Source of the DNA: Nesterenkonia marinintestina
Lineage (GTDB): Bacteria > Actinomycetota > Actinomycetes > Actinomycetales > Micrococcaceae
Assembly: GCF_025420485.1 (NCBI RefSeq)
Contig: NZ_JAOEFD010000009.1
Location: 51,371-115,370, forward strand
Direction: 5' to 3'
DNA: 64,000 nt
A program made the translations under genes and the position numbers. Below the pieces are notes generated by a model. That model was not told where the DNA came from, made no database searches, and was given only the letters and a program-made list of their open reading frames with translations. Position 1 is the first letter of the stretch. Each line of letters begins with the position of its first letter. Positions 1 to 9,015 of the stretch are shown here, in pieces.

Positions 1-1
1 G

Positions 2-754
2 CTCACACCCCGGCGGCTGAGGCGCTGTGCGACGGCCGTCGACGTCGCCGGCGGACGGTTCCACCTGCTCACCGGCATCCCCCGGGCGGAGCGCTGGCGC
101 GAGCTCCGTGAACACGGACTGCGTGAGGTGCTGCAGACGGCGCGGCAGGAGTACGACGTCGCCGTCGTGGACATCGCCTCACCGCTGGAGCAGGACGAGG
201 AGCTCACCTTCGACACCCAGGCGCCCCAGCGCCACGCCGCCGGACTCACCGCCCTGCGGTGCTCCGACCGGGTGCTCGCCGTCGGAGCCGCCGACCCGGT
301 CGGATTCACACGTCTGGTGCGTGCGCTCGAGGACTACGGCCTCAGCGTCCCGGAGGCACCGCGCCCGCAGGTCGTCGTCAACCAGGTCCGCCGGGAGGTC
401 GTCGGGCGGGACCCCGAGCAGCATCTGCACCAGGCGTGGCGACGCTTCGGTCCCGACCGTCCGATCGATCGGCTGCTGCCGTGGGACCGCGAAGCATGCG
501 ACGGGGCCCTGCGCCACGGACGGGCCCTGAGCGAGGCCGCACCCCACTCGACCCTGCGGGACGGCATCGCCGAGCTGGCCGGGCTGCCCTCGCCGCGGCC
601 GCAGGGACTCTGGGGACGCCTGTCCGAAATCCTCCCCGGGACCCTGTCCGAAACCCTCTCCGGAGCTCTGCCCGGCACGCGGGCCGGGGGTCGGCGCAGG
701 TCCGGACGGGCCGACCGTCGCGGGACAGTGGGAAGCGGCACGACGAGCAGTTAG
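2..754 (+). CDS. MinD/CpaE-like P-loop ATPase, C-terminal part
   Basis: The reading frame is open from the window edge to a TAG at 752-754, so only the last 250 or so residues are present and the true start lies upstream. Around residues 50-60 the chain has EYDVAVVDIASPL, a Walker-B-like strand typical of the MinD/ParA/CpaE (TadZ) superfamily, followed by LRCSDRVLAVGAADPVGFTRLVRAL, as in CpaE-type proteins where the switch region is followed by a pilus or septum localisation domain. The N-terminal P-loop is outside the window. The last 50 residues are low complexity, arginine-rich and probably disordered. CpaE-like proteins act at the membrane in Flp pilus assembly or secretion, but no tad genes are visible downstream, so the exact role is open. 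Confidence 0.6.
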   Translation, partial: LTPRRLRRCATAVDVAGGRFHLLTGIPRAERWRELREHGLREVLQTARQEYDVAVVDIASPLEQDEELTFDTQAPQRHAAGLTALRCSDRVLAVGAADPVGFTRLVRALEDYGLSVPEAPRPQVVVNQVRREVVGRDPEQHLHQAWRRFGPDRPIDRLLPWDREACDGALRHGRALSEAAPHSTLRDGIAELAGLPSPRPQGLWGRLSEILPGTLSETLSGALPGTRAGGRRRSGRADRRGTVGSGTTSS

Positions 755-827
755 GCTGAGGTCATCGAGCGGCGGACGACGTGGTCCGCCCGAGGCGACG
801 GGACGTGCACCCGAGAAGAGGATGGAC

Positions 828-3800
828 ATGTCATCAGAGCTGACCCTCTGGACCCGCGGAGACTCGGACCTGGGGGAGGTGGCACGGGCCTACTTCTCGC
901 ACATCGCGGCGGAGGACCTCAGCACCGTCGACGACGACGAGCGCCTCGCCCGCGTCGAAGCCCACCTGCAGCTCTCCTCCGACCGCACCGGCGAGCAGCC
1001 CGCTGTGCGCGTCGCCGAGGTCGACGGCCGCAGCATCGCCATGGTGGTCACCGAGGACATGCCCCACCTGGTCGACTCCGTGTCCGGCGAGGTCTCCCGA
1101 CAGGGCCATGCGATGTCGATGGTCGTCCACCCGATCTTCCTCATCGGCCGCAGCGCCGAGGAGGAGCGCCGCCTGCTCTCGGTGCGCCGGGTCGCCGCCG
1201 ACCAGCGGGGACTGGCCTCGGGCGACACGCAGACGATGCCGGACCTCGCCGAGCTGCTCGAGGACGAACACCGCACGGTCGTGGAGTCATGGATCGCCGT
1301 CGAGCTCGACCATCCCATCGACGATGAGCAGGCCGGGAGCCTCGTCGAGGGCCTCCACGCCGTCCTCGCCGATGTGGCGGTCAGCCATCGGGACCAGGAC
1401 CGCATGCGGTCCCGCGCCCGAGGCACCGCCGGCAACCTCCGCGAGACCGAGGACCTGGTGGAGGGTCCGGAGGCCGCCGATCTGCTGGAGTGGATGTCGG
1501 ACGAGCACTTCCTCTTCCTGGGCTTCCGCGAGTATCAGTTCGACGTCCCGGGCGACCCCACGAGTCAGCTCAGCCCGGTGACGGCCGGGGGGCTGGGGAT
1601 CCTCGCCCCCGGCCGCGACGACCACCTGACGCGGCTGCACGACCTGCCCGGCGACCACCTCGGGTCCGACTCCCTCGACGACGACCGCCGCCCGATGGCC
1701 ATCACCAAGGCCGATGCCCACTCCACGGTGCGGCGGCGCACCTACATGGACTATGTGGCGGTGAAGACATACTCCTCCGACGGCTCGGTCCGCGGTGAGC
1801 GGCGCTTCGTCGGCCTGTTCAACGAGCAGGCCTACACCCAGTCGATCACCACCATCCCCCTGCTGCGCTCCCGCGCCCACGAGCTGCTCCGCCGGTCCGG
1901 ATTCACCCAGGACTCCCACTCGGGCTCGGACCTGATGCAGATCCTGGAAACCTACCCGCGCGACGAGCTGCTGCAGATGGGCATCGACGAGATCGAGGCC
2001 GCCGCGTGGCAGGTGCTGCAGCTGCAGGAGCGCCGCCGCATCCGCCTGATCCTGCGCCGAGACCCCTACGGCCGCTTCATGACCGCCCTGCTCTACATGC
2101 CCAGGGACAGGTACAACACCGCGGTCCGTCGTCGGGTCGAGGACACTCTGATGCGTCACATCGACGCCGAGTCCATCGAGTTCACCGTCCGCCTCACCGA
2201 GTCGGTCCTGGCCAGGGTCTTCTTCCGGATGCGCCTGAAGGAGGGTGCCGGCGAGCCCGAGATCACCCATGAGGAGCTGGAGCGTCGGCTGGCCGACACC
2301 ATCCGCTCCTGGCCCGACGCGGTGGCCGGACAGATCGAGGCCCGCTACGAGGAGAGCCGGGCGCCGCAGGTGGCCGCACGCTGGCAGGAGGCCTTCCCGG
2401 CCGACTACCGGGTCATCTACGAGCTGGACGAGGCGATGGACGACATCGCCGAGTTCGAGTCCCTCCTCGGCGAACCGCAGGCCGGACCGCGGATGCGGTT
2501 CTGCTCACCGGGCGCCGACGACGGCGCGGACATGCGGCTGAAGCTCTACCTCACCGAGCCGAAGACGCTGACCGACACGCTGCCGGTCCTCGACGCGTTC
2601 GGACTGTCGATCCTCGACGAGCGCTCCTACACCCTCACCCTCGGCGGCTCCGAGGGCTCCCTCCACCTCTACGACCTGGGGCTGCGGTACCCGGAGGGGG
2701 TCGACGCCGAGTCCACGATCCCGCTGCTGGGGGAGGCCTACGGCGCGGTGCTCGCCGGCCGGGCCGAGTCCGACATCTTCTCCTCGCTGGTCCTGCATCT
2801 GGGGCTGAATAGCCGGAAGGTGACCGTGCTGCGCGCCTACGCCGGGTATATGCGACAGCTCGGGATCACCCACTCCTACGACTTCATCGCGGAGGCGCTG
2901 CGTCAGAACGCACCGGTGGCGTCCGCACTCGTGGAATACTTCGAGGCCCGCTTCGACCCCAAGCCCGACGGCGAGCCCATCGACGAGGAGGACCGGGACC
3001 GGCGGATGACCGAGGCGCGGGATGCGGTCGAGTCGGCGATGGAGTCGGTGCGCACCCTGGACGCCGACCGTGTGCTGAGCCTGTACCTGAACCTCATCGA
3101 CTCCACCCAGCGCACCAACGCCTACCACCGGCGTCCGTGGCTCGCGCTGAAGCTCACACCGCCCACGATCGACGCGGCACCGCTGCCGCGCCCGGCCCAT
3201 GAGATCTACGTGTACTCCCCGCAGGTCGAGGGCGTGCACCTGCGCTTCGCCAAGGTCGCCCGCGGCGGCCTCCGGTGGTCGGACCGTCCGGAGGACTTCC
3301 GCACCGAGGTCCTGGGGCTGGTGAAGGCCCAGATGGTGAAGAACTCCGTCATCGTGCCCTCCGGGGCGAAGGGCGGATTCTTCGCCAAGCAGCTGCCGGA
3401 CCCCGCCGCGGACCGCGGGGCGTGGTTCGAGGCCGGCCGGGAGGCGTACAAGGTCTTCATCCGCGCACTGCTGGACATCACCGACAACCAGCAGGAGCGT
3501 GACGGTGAGATGGTCGTGACGCCTCCGGACGACGTCATCCGTCACGACGGTGACGACCCGTACCTCGTGGTCGCCGCCGACAAGGGCACGGCCACCTTCT
3601 CCGACACGGCCAACGAGCTCTCCCTGGAGTACGGCCACTGGCTGGGCGACGCCTTCGCCTCAGGCGGTTCGGTGGGCTATGACCACAAGGCCATGGGCAT
3701 CACCGCACGGGGAGCCTGGGAGTCGGTGAAGTCGCACTTCTCCGAGCTCGGGATCGACTGCCAGTCGGAGGAGTTCACCGCGGTGGCCGTCGGGGACATG

Positions 3801-5675
3801 GCCGGAGACGTCTTCGGCAACGGCATGCTGCGCTCCGAGCACACGCTGCTGGTCGGCGCATTCAACCACCAGCACATCTTCGTCGACCCGAATCCCGACG
3901 CGGCCGCGTCCTTCGAGGAGCGGAGCCGCCTGTTCGCCGCTGACCAGTCCGGCTGGGACGCCTACGACACCTCGCTCATCTCCGAGGGCGGCGGTGTGTT
4001 CTCCCGCTCGGACAAGACCGTCAGGGTGACCCCTCAGATGCGGGAGCGGTTCGACATCGACGGGTCCGTCTCCTCGATGACTCCTCCGGAGCTCATCAAT
4101 GCGATGCTCCGCGCTCCGTCGGACCTGCTCTACAACGGCGGGATCGGCACCTACGTCAAGGGATCCGACGAGACCCATGAGTCGGTCGGCGACCGAGCGA
4201 ACAACGCCGTGCGCGTCGACGGACGCGACGTGCGGGCACGGGTGATCGGCGAGGGCGGAAACCTCGGCATGACCCAGGCCGGACGCATCGAGGCCGCCCA
4301 GGCCGGAACCCTGCTGAACACCGACGCCATCGACAACTCCGCCGGCGTCGACTGCTCCGACCATGAGGTCAACATCAAGATCCTGGTCGACCAGCTCATC
4401 GCCTCCGGTCACTTCGACGCCGACGACCGGGCGCAGCTGCTCAGGGACATGACCGACGACGTCGCCGAGCTGGTCCTGCGGAACAACCGGGACCAGAACG
4501 TGCTGCTGCTGACCGACAGGCACCGGATGGGGGACTGGTCGCCGTCGTTCCAGCGCCTGATGGTGTGGCTCGAGGAGGTCGCCGGTCTCGACCGCCGGCT
4601 CGAGGTGCTCCCCGACGATACGGACCTCGAGGCTCGCCGGGAGGCCGAACAGCCGCTGACCGCGCCCGAGCTCGCAGTGCTCGTCGCCTACGCGAAGATC
4701 CAGCTGAAGCAACAGCTGGTGTCCTCCGACCTGCCCGACGACCCGTGGTTCCACGGCACCCTGGAGGCGTACTTCCCGGATCAGCTCTCGGAACGCTTCG
4801 CCGAGGAGCTGGGACGGCACCCCCTGCAGCGGGAGATCATCGCCAACGCCGCGGCGAACGACGTCATCAACATGGGTGGGGCGACGTTCGTCTTCCGCGC
4901 CATGGAGGAGACCTTCGCCTCCGAGGCGCAGGTCGTCCGGGCGTTCCTCATCGTCAGGGAGATCTTCGGACTGGAACGCTTCGATCAGCGGATGCGTGAG
5001 CTGCCGGTGAGCTTCCCCCGGGAGAAGTGGGCGCTGGTCTACCTGGACATGCGCCGACTGCTGGACCGGGCCGTGCGTTGGGTGCTCAACCACGGCATGT
5101 CGGCGGAGAGCATCGCCGAGGACGTCGAAGAGCTGGCCCAGCACGTCCGACCGCTGTACCGCACGCTGAGCGACCGCCTGGTCGGCACGGACCAGGAGCG
5201 GGTGGAGATCGCCCGGTCGAAGGCCGTCGCCGACGGGATGCCCGACGACCTGGCCGCCTGGGTGTCGGAGATGTTCGAGGCGTTCACCCTGCTGGACGTG
5301 GCCGATCTGGCGCGCAGCCTGGAGATGGACTCCGAGGACGTCGCGGACGTCTACTATGCGATCTACCGGGAGTTCAGCGCCGACGCCATGCTGCAGCGGA
5401 TCACCATGCTGCCCAGGAAGGACAAGTGGCAGGCGTTGGCCCGAGGGGCGCTGCGCGACGAGCTCTACCACGCCCTCCGGGAGATCTCGGAGTCGGTCCT
5501 GGTCTCCACCGAGTCCGGTGCCGCGGAGGACCGGCTGGCGCAGTGGCGGGAGGCCAACGCCGACAAGATCACCCGCACGGAGCGGCTGGCGGCCGAGGTC
5601 GATGAGCTCACCACCGACAACATCGCCTCGCTGACGGTGCTGATGCGGCACCTGCGCGGTCTGATCGGGGTCTAG
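828..5675 (+). CDS. gdh: NAD-specific glutamate dehydrogenase, large 180-kDa type
   Basis: This 1615-residue protein has the length and order of the bacterial large NAD-GDH family, which oxidatively deaminates glutamate to 2-oxoglutarate and ammonium with NAD+. N-terminal ACT-like regulatory modules occupy roughly the first 700 residues. The catalytic core begins near residue 808 with KVARGGLRWSDRPEDFR and continues with VKNSVIVPSGAKGGFF, which carries the substrate lysines. The dinucleotide-binding domain includes GDMAGDVFGNGM near residue 990. A helical C-terminal domain follows. An ATG also exists at 822, but AGAAGAGG at 814-821 abuts it, whereas the ATG at 828 lies 6 nt beyond, so 828 is preferred. 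The enzyme fits a catabolic role alongside the peptide importers and citrate synthase in this window. Confidence 0.95.
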   Translation: MSSELTLWTRGDSDLGEVARAYFSHIAAEDLSTVDDDERLARVEAHLQLSSDRTGEQPAVRVAEVDGRSIAMVVTEDMPHLVDSVSGEVSRQGHAMSMVVHPIFLIGRSAEEERRLLSVRRVAADQRGLASGDTQTMPDLAELLEDEHRTVVESWIAVELDHPIDDEQAGSLVEGLHAVLADVAVSHRDQDRMRSRARGTAGNLRETEDLVEGPEAADLLEWMSDEHFLFLGFREYQFDVPGDPTSQLSPVTAGGLGILAPGRDDHLTRLHDLPGDHLGSDSLDDDRRPMAITKADAHSTVRRRTYMDYVAVKTYSSDGSVRGERRFVGLFNEQAYTQSITTIPLLRSRAHELLRRSGFTQDSHSGSDLMQILETYPRDELLQMGIDEIEAAAWQVLQLQERRRIRLILRRDPYGRFMTALLYMPRDRYNTAVRRRVEDTLMRHIDAESIEFTVRLTESVLARVFFRMRLKEGAGEPEITHEELERRLADTIRSWPDAVAGQIEARYEESRAPQVAARWQEAFPADYRVIYELDEAMDDIAEFESLLGEPQAGPRMRFCSPGADDGADMRLKLYLTEPKTLTDTLPVLDAFGLSILDERSYTLTLGGSEGSLHLYDLGLRYPEGVDAESTIPLLGEAYGAVLAGRAESDIFSSLVLHLGLNSRKVTVLRAYAGYMRQLGITHSYDFIAEALRQNAPVASALVEYFEARFDPKPDGEPIDEEDRDRRMTEARDAVESAMESVRTLDADRVLSLYLNLIDSTQRTNAYHRRPWLALKLTPPTIDAAPLPRPAHEIYVYSPQVEGVHLRFAKVARGGLRWSDRPEDFRTEVLGLVKAQMVKNSVIVPSGAKGGFFAKQLPDPAADRGAWFEAGREAYKVFIRALLDITDNQQERDGEMVVTPPDDVIRHDGDDPYLVVAADKGTATFSDTANELSLEYGHWLGDAFASGGSVGYDHKAMGITARGAWESVKSHFSELGIDCQSEEFTAVAVGDMAGDVFGNGMLRSEHTLLVGAFNHQHIFVDPNPDAAASFEERSRLFAADQSGWDAYDTSLISEGGGVFSRSDKTVRVTPQMRERFDIDGSVSSMTPPELINAMLRAPSDLLYNGGIGTYVKGSDETHESVGDRANNAVRVDGRDVRARVIGEGGNLGMTQAGRIEAAQAGTLLNTDAIDNSAGVDCSDHEVNIKILVDQLIASGHFDADDRAQLLRDMTDDVAELVLRNNRDQNVLLLTDRHRMGDWSPSFQRLMVWLEEVAGLDRRLEVLPDDTDLEARREAEQPLTAPELAVLVAYAKIQLKQQLVSSDLPDDPWFHGTLEAYFPDQLSERFAEELGRHPLQREIIANAAANDVINMGGATFVFRAMEETFASEAQVVRAFLIVREIFGLERFDQRMRELPVSFPREKWALVYLDMRRLLDRAVRWVLNHGMSAESIAEDVEELAQHVRPLYRTLSDRLVGTDQERVEIARSKAVADGMPDDLAAWVSEMFEAFTLLDVADLARSLEMDSEDVADVYYAIYREFSADAMLQRITMLPRKDKWQALARGALRDELYHALREISESVLVSTESGAAEDRLAQWREANADKITRTERLAAEVDELTTDNIASLTVLMRHLRGLIGV

Positions 5676-5683
5676 ACCGACCC

Positions 5684-7270
5684 ATGGCGATCGACGACGG
5701 GCCGCTCGCCGACCATCCCCATCTGCACGCCTCGGATCTGGAGTGGCTGCGGGCGCTGGTCGCCGACTGGCAGATGGTGGCCGACCTCGCGTTCTCGGAC
5801 CTGGTGCTGTGGTTCCCGCACACCGATGACGGCTTCGTGTCCCCCGAAGGGCGGTCCTTCCGCGCCCTGGCCCAGGCGCGTCCGTCGACGACGCAGACCG
5901 TGGTGCATCGTGACGTCGTGGGGGACAGGATCCGTGCGGACCTGCGGCCCATGGTGGAGCGGGCCTGGCGCTATCAGGTGGAGACCCACTCCTCCGACGA
6001 GGGCCGTCCGGCTCCGGCGAGGCTGCGGGTGCGGGCGATGCCCCTGACGCGCGGCGGCCGGACCCTGGGCGTCATGACGCTGCACTACTCGGTCATCGCC
6101 CTGCGTGCCCCCTCCCGGCTGGAGCTGGTGTATCAGCAGTGCGCGGAGGATCTGCTGGCCATGGCCGCCTCGGGCCGGTGGCCCGACGTCGACCAGGAGT
6201 TCACCGGGTACGGGGGTGCGCCGCGGGTGGGCGACGGGCTGCTGCGCCTGGACGTGGAGGGCACGGTGGACTTCGCCAGCCCCAATGCGACCTCGGCGCT
6301 GTCCCGCCTGGGAGTGTCCGAGGCGCTGGAGGGTCGGTCGCTGGCCGGGATCTGTGCCGAGCTGCGCCGTGCGGTGGGCGGGATGGTCGATGAGTCCGAG
6401 CCCCTGGCGCTGACCGGGCGCCGGGCGATGCGCACCGAAGTGGAGGCCCACGGTGCGACCGTCGCCCTGCGATCGCTGCCGCTGTACCGCGGGCGTGAGC
6501 GGTTCGGCGCGATCGTGCTGTGCCGGGACATCACCGAGCTGCGTCGTCGGGACAAGCAGCTGATGAGCAAGGACGCCACGATCAAGGAGATCCACCACCG
6601 GGTCAAGAACAACCTGCAGACGGTCTCCGCCCTGCTGCGCATGCAGTCTCGACGGATGGAGTCCGAGGACGGGCGCAGCGGACTGGCGCGGGCGATGCGC
6701 CGGGTGGAGACGATCGCGATCGTGCATGATTCGCTGTCGAAGGGCCTGGAGGACAGCGTCGACGTCGACGAGCTGATGGGCCGGCAGCTGCGCCTGGCCG
6801 CCGAGATGGCGGAGTCGGGGCATCGGGCGCGCACGGTGCTCGACGGATCCTTCGGCCACCTCCCTCCCGACATGGTGACCCCGCTGGCGCTGGTGATCAC
6901 CGAGGTGGTGGCCAATGCGGTCGAGCACGGCTTCGGCGACGATCCGCACCGCGCGGAGATCGAGGTGGTGATGAGGGTGCGCCGTCGCACCGACGCCGCG
7001 GGCCGTCAGAGCCTGGAGCTGGAGATCGTCGACGACGGCGTCGGAGTCCCCGAGGGGGAGTGGACTCCGGGGCTCGGACTGCAGATCGTGCGCACCCTGG
7101 TGCGCGGCGAACTGTCCGGGACCATCGAGTGGACGGCGCCGGTCACCGGGGACGCCTCGGGGGCTGCGGAGGCGGCTGCGGTGGCGGCTGCGGGAACCTC
7201 CGGACAGACGACGGAGAGGACCGGTACGCGCGTGCTGCTGCGCGCTCCGATCCTCTCCGTGCAGAGCTGA
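5684..7270 (+). CDS. pdtaS: PdtaS-like sensor histidine kinase (HisKA_2 type)
   Basis: The 528-residue protein has no membrane segment and is a cytosolic sensor kinase. Residues 1-150 form a GAF-like sensor domain, residues 170-285 a PAS-like domain, and residues 290-365 a HisKA_2 dimerisation domain with the signature KEIHHRVKNNLQTVSALLR, whose His304/305 pair contains the phospho-acceptor. The HATPase domain follows, with an N-box near 395-411 (ITEVVANAVEHGF) and a G1 box VDDGVGVPEG. This is the architecture of mycobacterial PdtaS, which phosphorylates the ANTAR antiterminator PdtaR. No response regulator lies next to it here. It starts 8 nt after the glutamate dehydrogenase stop and may be cotranscribed. 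The C-terminal domain has an Ala/Gly-rich insertion near residues 490-508. It converges on whiB1. Confidence 0.88.
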   Translation: MAIDDGPLADHPHLHASDLEWLRALVADWQMVADLAFSDLVLWFPHTDDGFVSPEGRSFRALAQARPSTTQTVVHRDVVGDRIRADLRPMVERAWRYQVETHSSDEGRPAPARLRVRAMPLTRGGRTLGVMTLHYSVIALRAPSRLELVYQQCAEDLLAMAASGRWPDVDQEFTGYGGAPRVGDGLLRLDVEGTVDFASPNATSALSRLGVSEALEGRSLAGICAELRRAVGGMVDESEPLALTGRRAMRTEVEAHGATVALRSLPLYRGRERFGAIVLCRDITELRRRDKQLMSKDATIKEIHHRVKNNLQTVSALLRMQSRRMESEDGRSGLARAMRRVETIAIVHDSLSKGLEDSVDVDELMGRQLRLAAEMAESGHRARTVLDGSFGHLPPDMVTPLALVITEVVANAVEHGFGDDPHRAEIEVVMRVRRRTDAAGRQSLELEIVDDGVGVPEGEWTPGLGLQIVRTLVRGELSGTIEWTAPVTGDASGAAEAAAVAAAGTSGQTTERTGTRVLLRAPILSVQS

Positions 7271-7274
7271 AGGT

Positions 7275-7293
7275 CTGAGGTGAGTCGCCTCAG
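7275..7293. terminator. Small hairpin between convergent pdtaS and whiB1
   Basis: CTGAGG at 7275-7280 pairs with CCTCAG at 7288-7293 around a 7-nt loop. It overlaps the whiB1 stop codon and lies between two converging genes. No T-tract is present, so a terminator role is inferred from position only. Confidence 0.35.
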
Positions 7294-7538
7294 GAGGCCC
7301 GGCGCGCCCGGGCGGCGCGACGCTTGAGGGCGCGGCGCTCGTCCTCGCTCATCCCGCCCCAGACTCCGGCGTCCTGGCCGGTCTCCATGGCCCACTGCAG
7401 GCAGGTGTCCATCACCGGGCACCGGCGGCAGACGCTCTTGGCCTCTTCGATCTGAAGAAGGGCGGGGCCGGTGTTGCCGACCGGGAAGAAGAGCTCGGGG
7501 TCCTTGTCCAGGCATGCTGCGCGGCTGCGCCAGTCCAT
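7290..7538 (-). CDS. whiB1: WhiB1-family iron-sulfur transcriptional regulator
   Basis: WhiB proteins are small actinobacterial [4Fe-4S] transcription factors that bind the principal sigma factor. With the ATG at 7538 the protein is 82 residues and starts MDWRSRAACLDKDPELFFP. Its four cluster cysteines fall at residues 9, 37, 40 and 46, the same positions as in mycobacterial WhiB1. The turn motif GVWGGMSEDERRALKRR follows and is basic and DNA-binding at its end. A GTG 9 nt upstream (7547) could also initiate, and GAGGAG on the minus strand lies 2 nt from that GTG and 11 nt from the ATG. The ATG is chosen because the family start is MDWR. WhiB1 is an essential, nitric-oxide-sensitive regulator in mycobacteria. 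The long upstream region carries two dyads that may be regulatory. Confidence 0.95.
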   Translation of the reverse strand: MDWRSRAACLDKDPELFFPVGNTGPALLQIEEAKSVCRRCPVMDTCLQWAMETGQDAGVWGGMSEDERRALKRRAARARRAS

Positions 7539-7912
7539 CGTGATCACTACTCCTCGTGCTGTTCGAGCACCGGTGCCGTCGGGGGCCGCATCCGGCGTCG
7601 GTGGGCATGTCGTCCCGCGACCGGTCCGGGATGATGCGGTCAGGGGCGTCGTGTCCGGGCCCCGACAGGGCCGGTCACGGATCTCGGACGATCCGTCCGG
7701 CTGTGTGCGGGTGGGGAGGGGTCAGGACGCACCTGTCTTGCTGTTCACTCAAGCGTGTCACGTGAACAGTGGGCGAACAAGGGGTGTTCGTCACAGCTCG
7801 TCGCCCAGACCTGTGGCGTTGATCACCTGTGTGGGCCGCTTCCGGCGTCACCGGGGTCCGCCGGCCCGGCGCGACGACGGTCGTGTGGTCGGACGGGTGG
7901 TTGAATGGGGCC
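7539..7912. other. Divergent intergenic region between whiB1 and a membrane protein gene
   Basis: No credible coding sequence lies here. It should hold the whiB1 promoter on the minus strand and the start signals of the gene at 7913. A small hairpin GTGCT/AGCAC is seen at 7556-7570, and the two dyads are listed separately. Confidence 0.6.
7741..7790. promoter_or_regulatory. Two adjacent GAACA-type dyads upstream of whiB1
   Basis: CTGTTCAC at 7741-7748 is the exact reverse complement of GTGAACAG at 7762-7769. CGAACA at 7774-7779 is the exact reverse complement of TGTTCG at 7785-7790. All four half sites contain GAACA or TGTTC. The CGAAC/GTTCG spacing is longer than in a LexA box. Binding by a dimeric regulator is inferred, and its identity is not visible. 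Confidence 0.4.
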
Positions 7913-8389
7913 ATGGCAACCGGCTCCGGGGAGGATCTCACCCCAGACTTCAACAGGCCTCAGCAGCCCCGCCGCTTCACGCAGGCCCGACCGCGCCCCG
8001 TCGCCGTCTGGGTGCTCTTCCTGATCCTGTTCGTCCAGGGCGTCGCGGTCCTGTGGACGACGGTCGGCTCCGTCGTCGCCGGGGAGGCCGAGGTGCTCGA
8101 CGCCGTCGGTCAGATCATGCTGATCGGGCTCTACGTCGCCGTCGGGATCCTGCTGATCGTCCTCGGCTTCCGCCTGTTCCTGGGCCATCCCGGTGCGCGT
8201 ACCCCCACCGTGCTCGCGCAGTTCATGATCGTCGTGCTGTCCTTCAGCTTCTTCGCCGGAGGGGCGCCGCTGGTCGGCATGCTGTTCCTGGTCCCGGCCG
8301 CGACGGCGCTGCTGCTGGCCTTCATCCGCCCCACTCAGAAGTGGTTGGACCAGGACTCCGGCCTGCCCGAGGACTCCGCGGGAGCCTGA
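7913..8389 (+). CDS. Small integral membrane protein of unknown function
   Basis: The 158-residue product starts MATGSGEDLTPDFNR and has a cytosolic, proline-rich N-terminus of about 35 residues. Four predicted hydrophobic segments follow: VAVWVLFLILFVQGVAVLW, IMLIGLYVAVGILLIVLGF, LAQFMIVVLSFSFFAG and LVGMLFLVPAATALLLAF. The ATG at 7913 is preferred over an in-frame start at 7829 because the residues before it look non-coding. A TTGAAT hexamer at 7901-7906 lies 6 nt before the ATG and could be a -10 element of a leaderless mRNA. The gene converges on the DUF1844 gene with 20 nt between them. No domain with known function was recognised. Confidence 0.7.
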   Translation: MATGSGEDLTPDFNRPQQPRRFTQARPRPVAVWVLFLILFVQGVAVLWTTVGSVVAGEAEVLDAVGQIMLIGLYVAVGILLIVLGFRLFLGHPGARTPTVLAQFMIVVLSFSFFAGGAPLVGMLFLVPAATALLLAFIRPTQKWLDQDSGLPEDSAGA

Positions 8390-8409
8390 CCCGGGCAGGG
8401 CCGAGCGGC

Positions 8410-8841
8410 TCAGCTGACGGGGCCGGTCCACTTCTCGCCCGGGCCCCTGCCGGGAGCATCGGGGACCGACGAGGCCTCCCGGAAGGCGAGCTGCAGGGAG
8501 CGGAGCCCGTCCCGCAGGGGAGCGGCATGGGTCCCGCCCACCTCGGGGGCGGCCGCGGTCACCAGTCCGGCCAGAGCGGTGATGAGCTTCCGCGCCTCGT
8601 CGAGGTCCTGGAGCTCATCGGCCCGCTCGTCGTCGGCCAGTCCGGTCTTCACCGCGGCGGCGCTCATCAGGTGCACGCAGACGGTGTTGATCAGCTCCAC
8701 CGCCGGGACTTCGGCGATGTCGCGAGACTGCTGGTCCACGGCCTCCCGCACCTGGTCCTGCCGGGCCTCGTCGGCGTCTGCACCGACAGTGCCGGCGGGC
8801 TCCCGGGCCGCTTCGGGGCGGCTGTTCTGCTGACTCTCCAT
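8410..8841 (-). CDS. DUF1844 domain protein
   Basis: The 143-residue protein carries the DUF1844 core SRDIAEVPAVELINTVCVHLMSAAAVKTGL (given here as two adjoining motifs: the SRDIAEVPAVELINT strand-helix and the CVHLMSAAAVKTGL helix) followed by the DLDEARKLITALAGLV helix, about residues 45-110. Flanking regions are Glu/Ala-rich and probably disordered. The family is of unknown biochemical function, but in actinobacteria it typically sits beside infC, as here, where it is divergent from infC. The ATG at 8841 is chosen over the longer open frame up to 8994, because the extra N-terminal part overlaps the infC upstream region and lacks family-like sequence. Confidence 0.8.
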   Translation of the reverse strand: MESQQNSRPEAAREPAGTVGADADEARQDQVREAVDQQSRDIAEVPAVELINTVCVHLMSAAAVKTGLADDERADELQDLDEARKLITALAGLVTAAAPEVGGTHAAPLRDGLRSLQLAFREASSVPDAPGRGPGEKWTGPVS

Positions 8842-9015
8842 GCTGGTAAGCTTGTCACAGTCCCTGTCCAGCGTGTGCAGTGAGTCGCCGCAAGTCGGCA
8901 TGCCTCCGCCCGGATCTCTCGTCCGAGGTGCGGAGGGGCTCCCGGCCAGAGCGCCCGGCACCCGGACGGCAGACGCATCACTCGTCATATCCACTCATTC
9001 ACAGGAGTCAGCAAG

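Noticed and set aside
3660..5651. Long minus-strand frame inside the glutamate dehydrogenase gene
   Set aside because: It is a typical shadow frame of high-GC coding DNA, with no family features.
7774..7790. LexA (SOS) box upstream of whiB1
   Set aside because: The CGAAC and GTTCG half sites are 7 nt apart, not the 4 nt of the actinobacterial SOS box.
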